Source: Limnobaculum zhutongyuii (GTDB lineage Bacteria; Pseudomonadota; Gammaproteobacteria; Enterobacterales; Enterobacteriaceae). Taken from it: DNA of 64,000 nucleotides. The notes below the pieces were generated by a model. It was not told the origin of the DNA, searched no databases, and worked only from the letters and a program-made list of their open reading frames with translations. Below, in pieces: positions 62,261 through 64,000 of this stretch. The stretch's first letter is position 1; each line of letters opens with the position of its first letter. The DNA is taken from NCBI RefSeq assembly GCF_004295645.1, contig NZ_CP034752.1, positions 1,364,001-1,428,000 of the forward strand, read 5' to 3'. The position numbers and the translations under genes were made by a program.

Positions 62261-63447
62261 TAGTCAGAACAGCCAGGCCAATGAAGCGGCGGTGAGTGAC
62301 GATAAAATAACGCTATTGGTTGGCGGCAAGGCTCACAGTGACTGGTCAAATTACCGTATCGACAGTGATTTTCTGAAAGCGGCGGATGCCTGGCAACTGA
62401 CATTAGGGCTTCCGGATAGCGTATTTCCTGACAATGTGGCCCGTGGTGCGCGTGTTTCTGTCCGCGTGGCCAATGATACGGTATTGTCTGGCCGTATCGA
62501 TACCGTCACCCGGACGGTATCGCGCGGTGCCTTTTCGCTGGCACTGAACGGACGTGACGATGCCGGTATTCTGGTTGACTGTGCCGCACCGGTATTTTCA
62601 GCCGCACAGTTAGCACTGGAGGAAGTCATTGCCAGGATAGTCCGACCGCTGGGTATCACAAAAATTCGCATCCAGGCAGAAAGTTCATCGCGTAATGATA
62701 AGGCATCCATTAATCCGGGAGAGCGCGCCTGGGATGCATTAGCGAAAGCCGCCGCCGGTCGTGGCCTGTGGCCGTGGTTTGAACCGGACGGCACTCTGGT
62801 GGTGGGGGGGCCGGATTATAACGCGCCACCGGTGGCCACATTAGTGATGAACCTGAACGGTGAAGGAAATAACCTGTTATCACTGGAAGAAAGCAGCTCT
62901 ATTCAGGGGGTGTTATTCCGAGTTAACCATTTTAGCGCAAGGCCATGCCCGAACGGTCACCAGTACGACCGGTGAGTCAGTGGATATCTGGGATGATGAG
63001 TCCGCCGGTAAAACCGGGCAGAACGATTTTAAATCAGTGGCCGGTGACCCGACGATACCGTATTACCGTCCACAAATCATTGTCGTGGGCGATGCCGATT
63101 CATCAGAACAGCTTAATTACCGGGCTAAAAAAGCAATGGCTGACGCCAGATTGTCCGGGCTGGATTTGGTTGCTGAGGTTAAGGGCCATCGTACACCGGA
63201 TGGTGTTCTTTGGGTTCCCGGTCAGCGGGTCAGAATAAAAAGCGAGCCGCACGGTATTGATGGTATTTACTTTTTGATGGGACGGACGTTCAGCTTGAGT
63301 CGCCAGGATGGCCAGCGCACCTCTTTGCGCTTTAAAGAGGATGGTATCTGGCTTCCGGATGCCTACCCACGCAGGAAAACCCGCCACAAAGGTGGACGCA
63401 AAGGTAAAGATGATATTGCTGTTGTTCCGGTTTGGGAGAAAAGATAA
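62244..63447 (+). pseudogene. Baseplate hub protein P (Mu gpP-like), frameshifted at a G5 run
   Basis: The first frame (ATG 62244, to 62975) is sound through SSIQG. The G run at 62906-62910 has five Gs; with four the frame passes smoothly into the second one (open to 63447), giving GCYSELTILAQGHA followed by SVDIWDDESAGKTGQNDF and VGDADSSEQLNYRAKKAMA. The joined product of about 400 residues has the usual length and order of gpP, a gpD-like hub. The extra G is a mutation, a phase-variable slip or a sequencing error. Confidence 0.82.
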
Positions 63448-64000
63448 TGTGGAATCAGGTAAACCAAAAAATTAACCAGGCATTAAGTGGCGTTCGCCAG
63501 GCATTTCGAGTCGTACTGGGGGCCAGTAACAGTAGTGCAAAAGTTCAGACAAGTCAGGTTAAAGGGCTTTCCGGTGAAGATGTTCCAAGCTGTGAGTTGT
63601 TTCAACATTATGGTTTTACGTCTAACCCGCCAAGTGGAACAATGGGTATTGCGATTCCGTTGGGTGGTGTAACATCACACTCCATCATCGTGGCCACCGA
63701 GCACGGCACATACCGATTAAAATCATTAGTCAGTGGTGAAGTGGCTATTTACACCGATGAAGAGACCCGGATAGTATTAAAACGTGGACGCATTATCGAA
63801 ACCGATTGTGATGTTTACCGAATCAATTGCAAGTCATTTGAAGTGAATGCCGAAACCAATGCCGATTTTAATACTCCGATGGTGACGGCCAGTCAGGAAG
63901 TAACTGCACAGGCTAAAATTACGGGTAACGGCGGCATGGCCATCAGCGGCAGCGGTGGTAGCGGCCCAACTGCCACCTTCACCGGCACCGTTCAGCAAAA
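63447..64000 (+). CDS. Baseplate spike protein (Mu gp45-like), partial
   Basis: The gene begins at an ATG overlapping the gpP stop (TAATG) and is open to the window end, so at least 184 codons are present and the 3' end is missing. It starts MWNQVNQKINQALSGVRQAF and has a beta-rich OB-like domain (AIPLGGVTSHSIIVATEHGT, VAIYTDEETRIVLKRG) followed by a glycine-rich repeat stretch near the end, typical of the trimeric spike family of Mu gp45. Confidence 0.85.
   Translation, partial: MWNQVNQKINQALSGVRQAFRVVLGASNSSAKVQTSQVKGLSGEDVPSCELFQHYGFTSNPPSGTMGIAIPLGGVTSHSIIVATEHGTYRLKSLVSGEVAIYTDEETRIVLKRGRIIETDCDVYRINCKSFEVNAETNADFNTPMVTASQEVTAQAKITGNGGMAISGSGGSGPTATFTGTVQQ

Larger units (their letters stand above)
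33850..64000 (+). mobile_element. Mu-like transposing prophage, left part (right end outside window)
   Basis: Gene content and order follow phage Mu: c, ner, A, B, small early genes, gemA, mor, lysis, terminase, portal, MuF, G, I, T, gp36-gp38, L, M, 41, tape measure, N, P, 45. Nothing resembling Mu gam was recognised. The exact left end is not certain but must lie between the YceK-like gene (ends 33829) and the repressor gene (ends 34110). From the gyrase-site position, about 18 kb in, the right end is expected near 70 kb. Four genes are frameshifted, so the element is probably not fully functional. Confidence 0.9.

Overview
The window comes from a chromosome of a gamma-proteobacterium of the order Enterobacterales. 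The backbone is the nuoABCDEFGHIJKLMN complex I operon with fused nuoCD, followed by menF on one side and lrhA, alaA and yfbR on the other, the gene order known from E. coli. Overall protein character suggests one of the smaller families (Budviciaceae-like), but that is an impression, not a demonstrated placement.

Positions 1-33829 are chromosome. On the minus strand lie an MHS-family transporter, a small membrane methyltransferase, menF and the 13 nuo genes (3811-18782). Between nuoA and lrhA sits an inserted catabolic cluster (19317-25414): a DcuC-like carrier and a MetC-like C-S lyase on the minus strand, divergent from an aspartase/fumarase-superfamily lyase and an MmgE/PrpD protein on the plus strand. 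The set looks suited to a succinylated amino or thio compound that yields a C4 dicarboxylate. Then come an LrhA regulator, the BrnQ carrier, and an AlaA aminotransferase that carries an extra N-terminal AbrB/MazE-type antitoxin domain in the same reading frame. A SIS-domain sugar isomerase with a divergent AraC regulator, yfbR and a YceK-type lipoprotein follow.

From about 33.85 kb to the window end lies a Mu-like prophage in Mu order: repressor, Ner, transposase A, ATPase B, small early genes, GemA, Mor, lysis (two holin candidates, endolysin, spanins), terminases, portal, MuF, gpG, protease, major head, tail sheath, tube, chaperone, tape measure, gpN, gpP and gp45 (cut by the window edge). 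The gap between gpG and the protease occupies the place of Mu's central strong gyrase site and holds TTTAAA tracts phased at 10-11 bp. By Mu geometry the right end should lie near 70 kb, outside the window. Four prophage genes (transposase, an early zinc-finger gene, tape measure, gpP) are frameshifted, while every chromosomal gene is intact, so the prophage looks like it is decaying.

Non-coding structure stands out. A 150-bp element occurs twice (near 3.6 and 29.0 kb), both copies folding into the same two-hairpin shape with compensatory base changes. A separate 170-bp chain of nested hairpins lies beside lrhA. Tandem 16-bp near-palindromes lie upstream of the first transporter. No tRNA, rRNA, CRISPR array or insertion sequence was seen.
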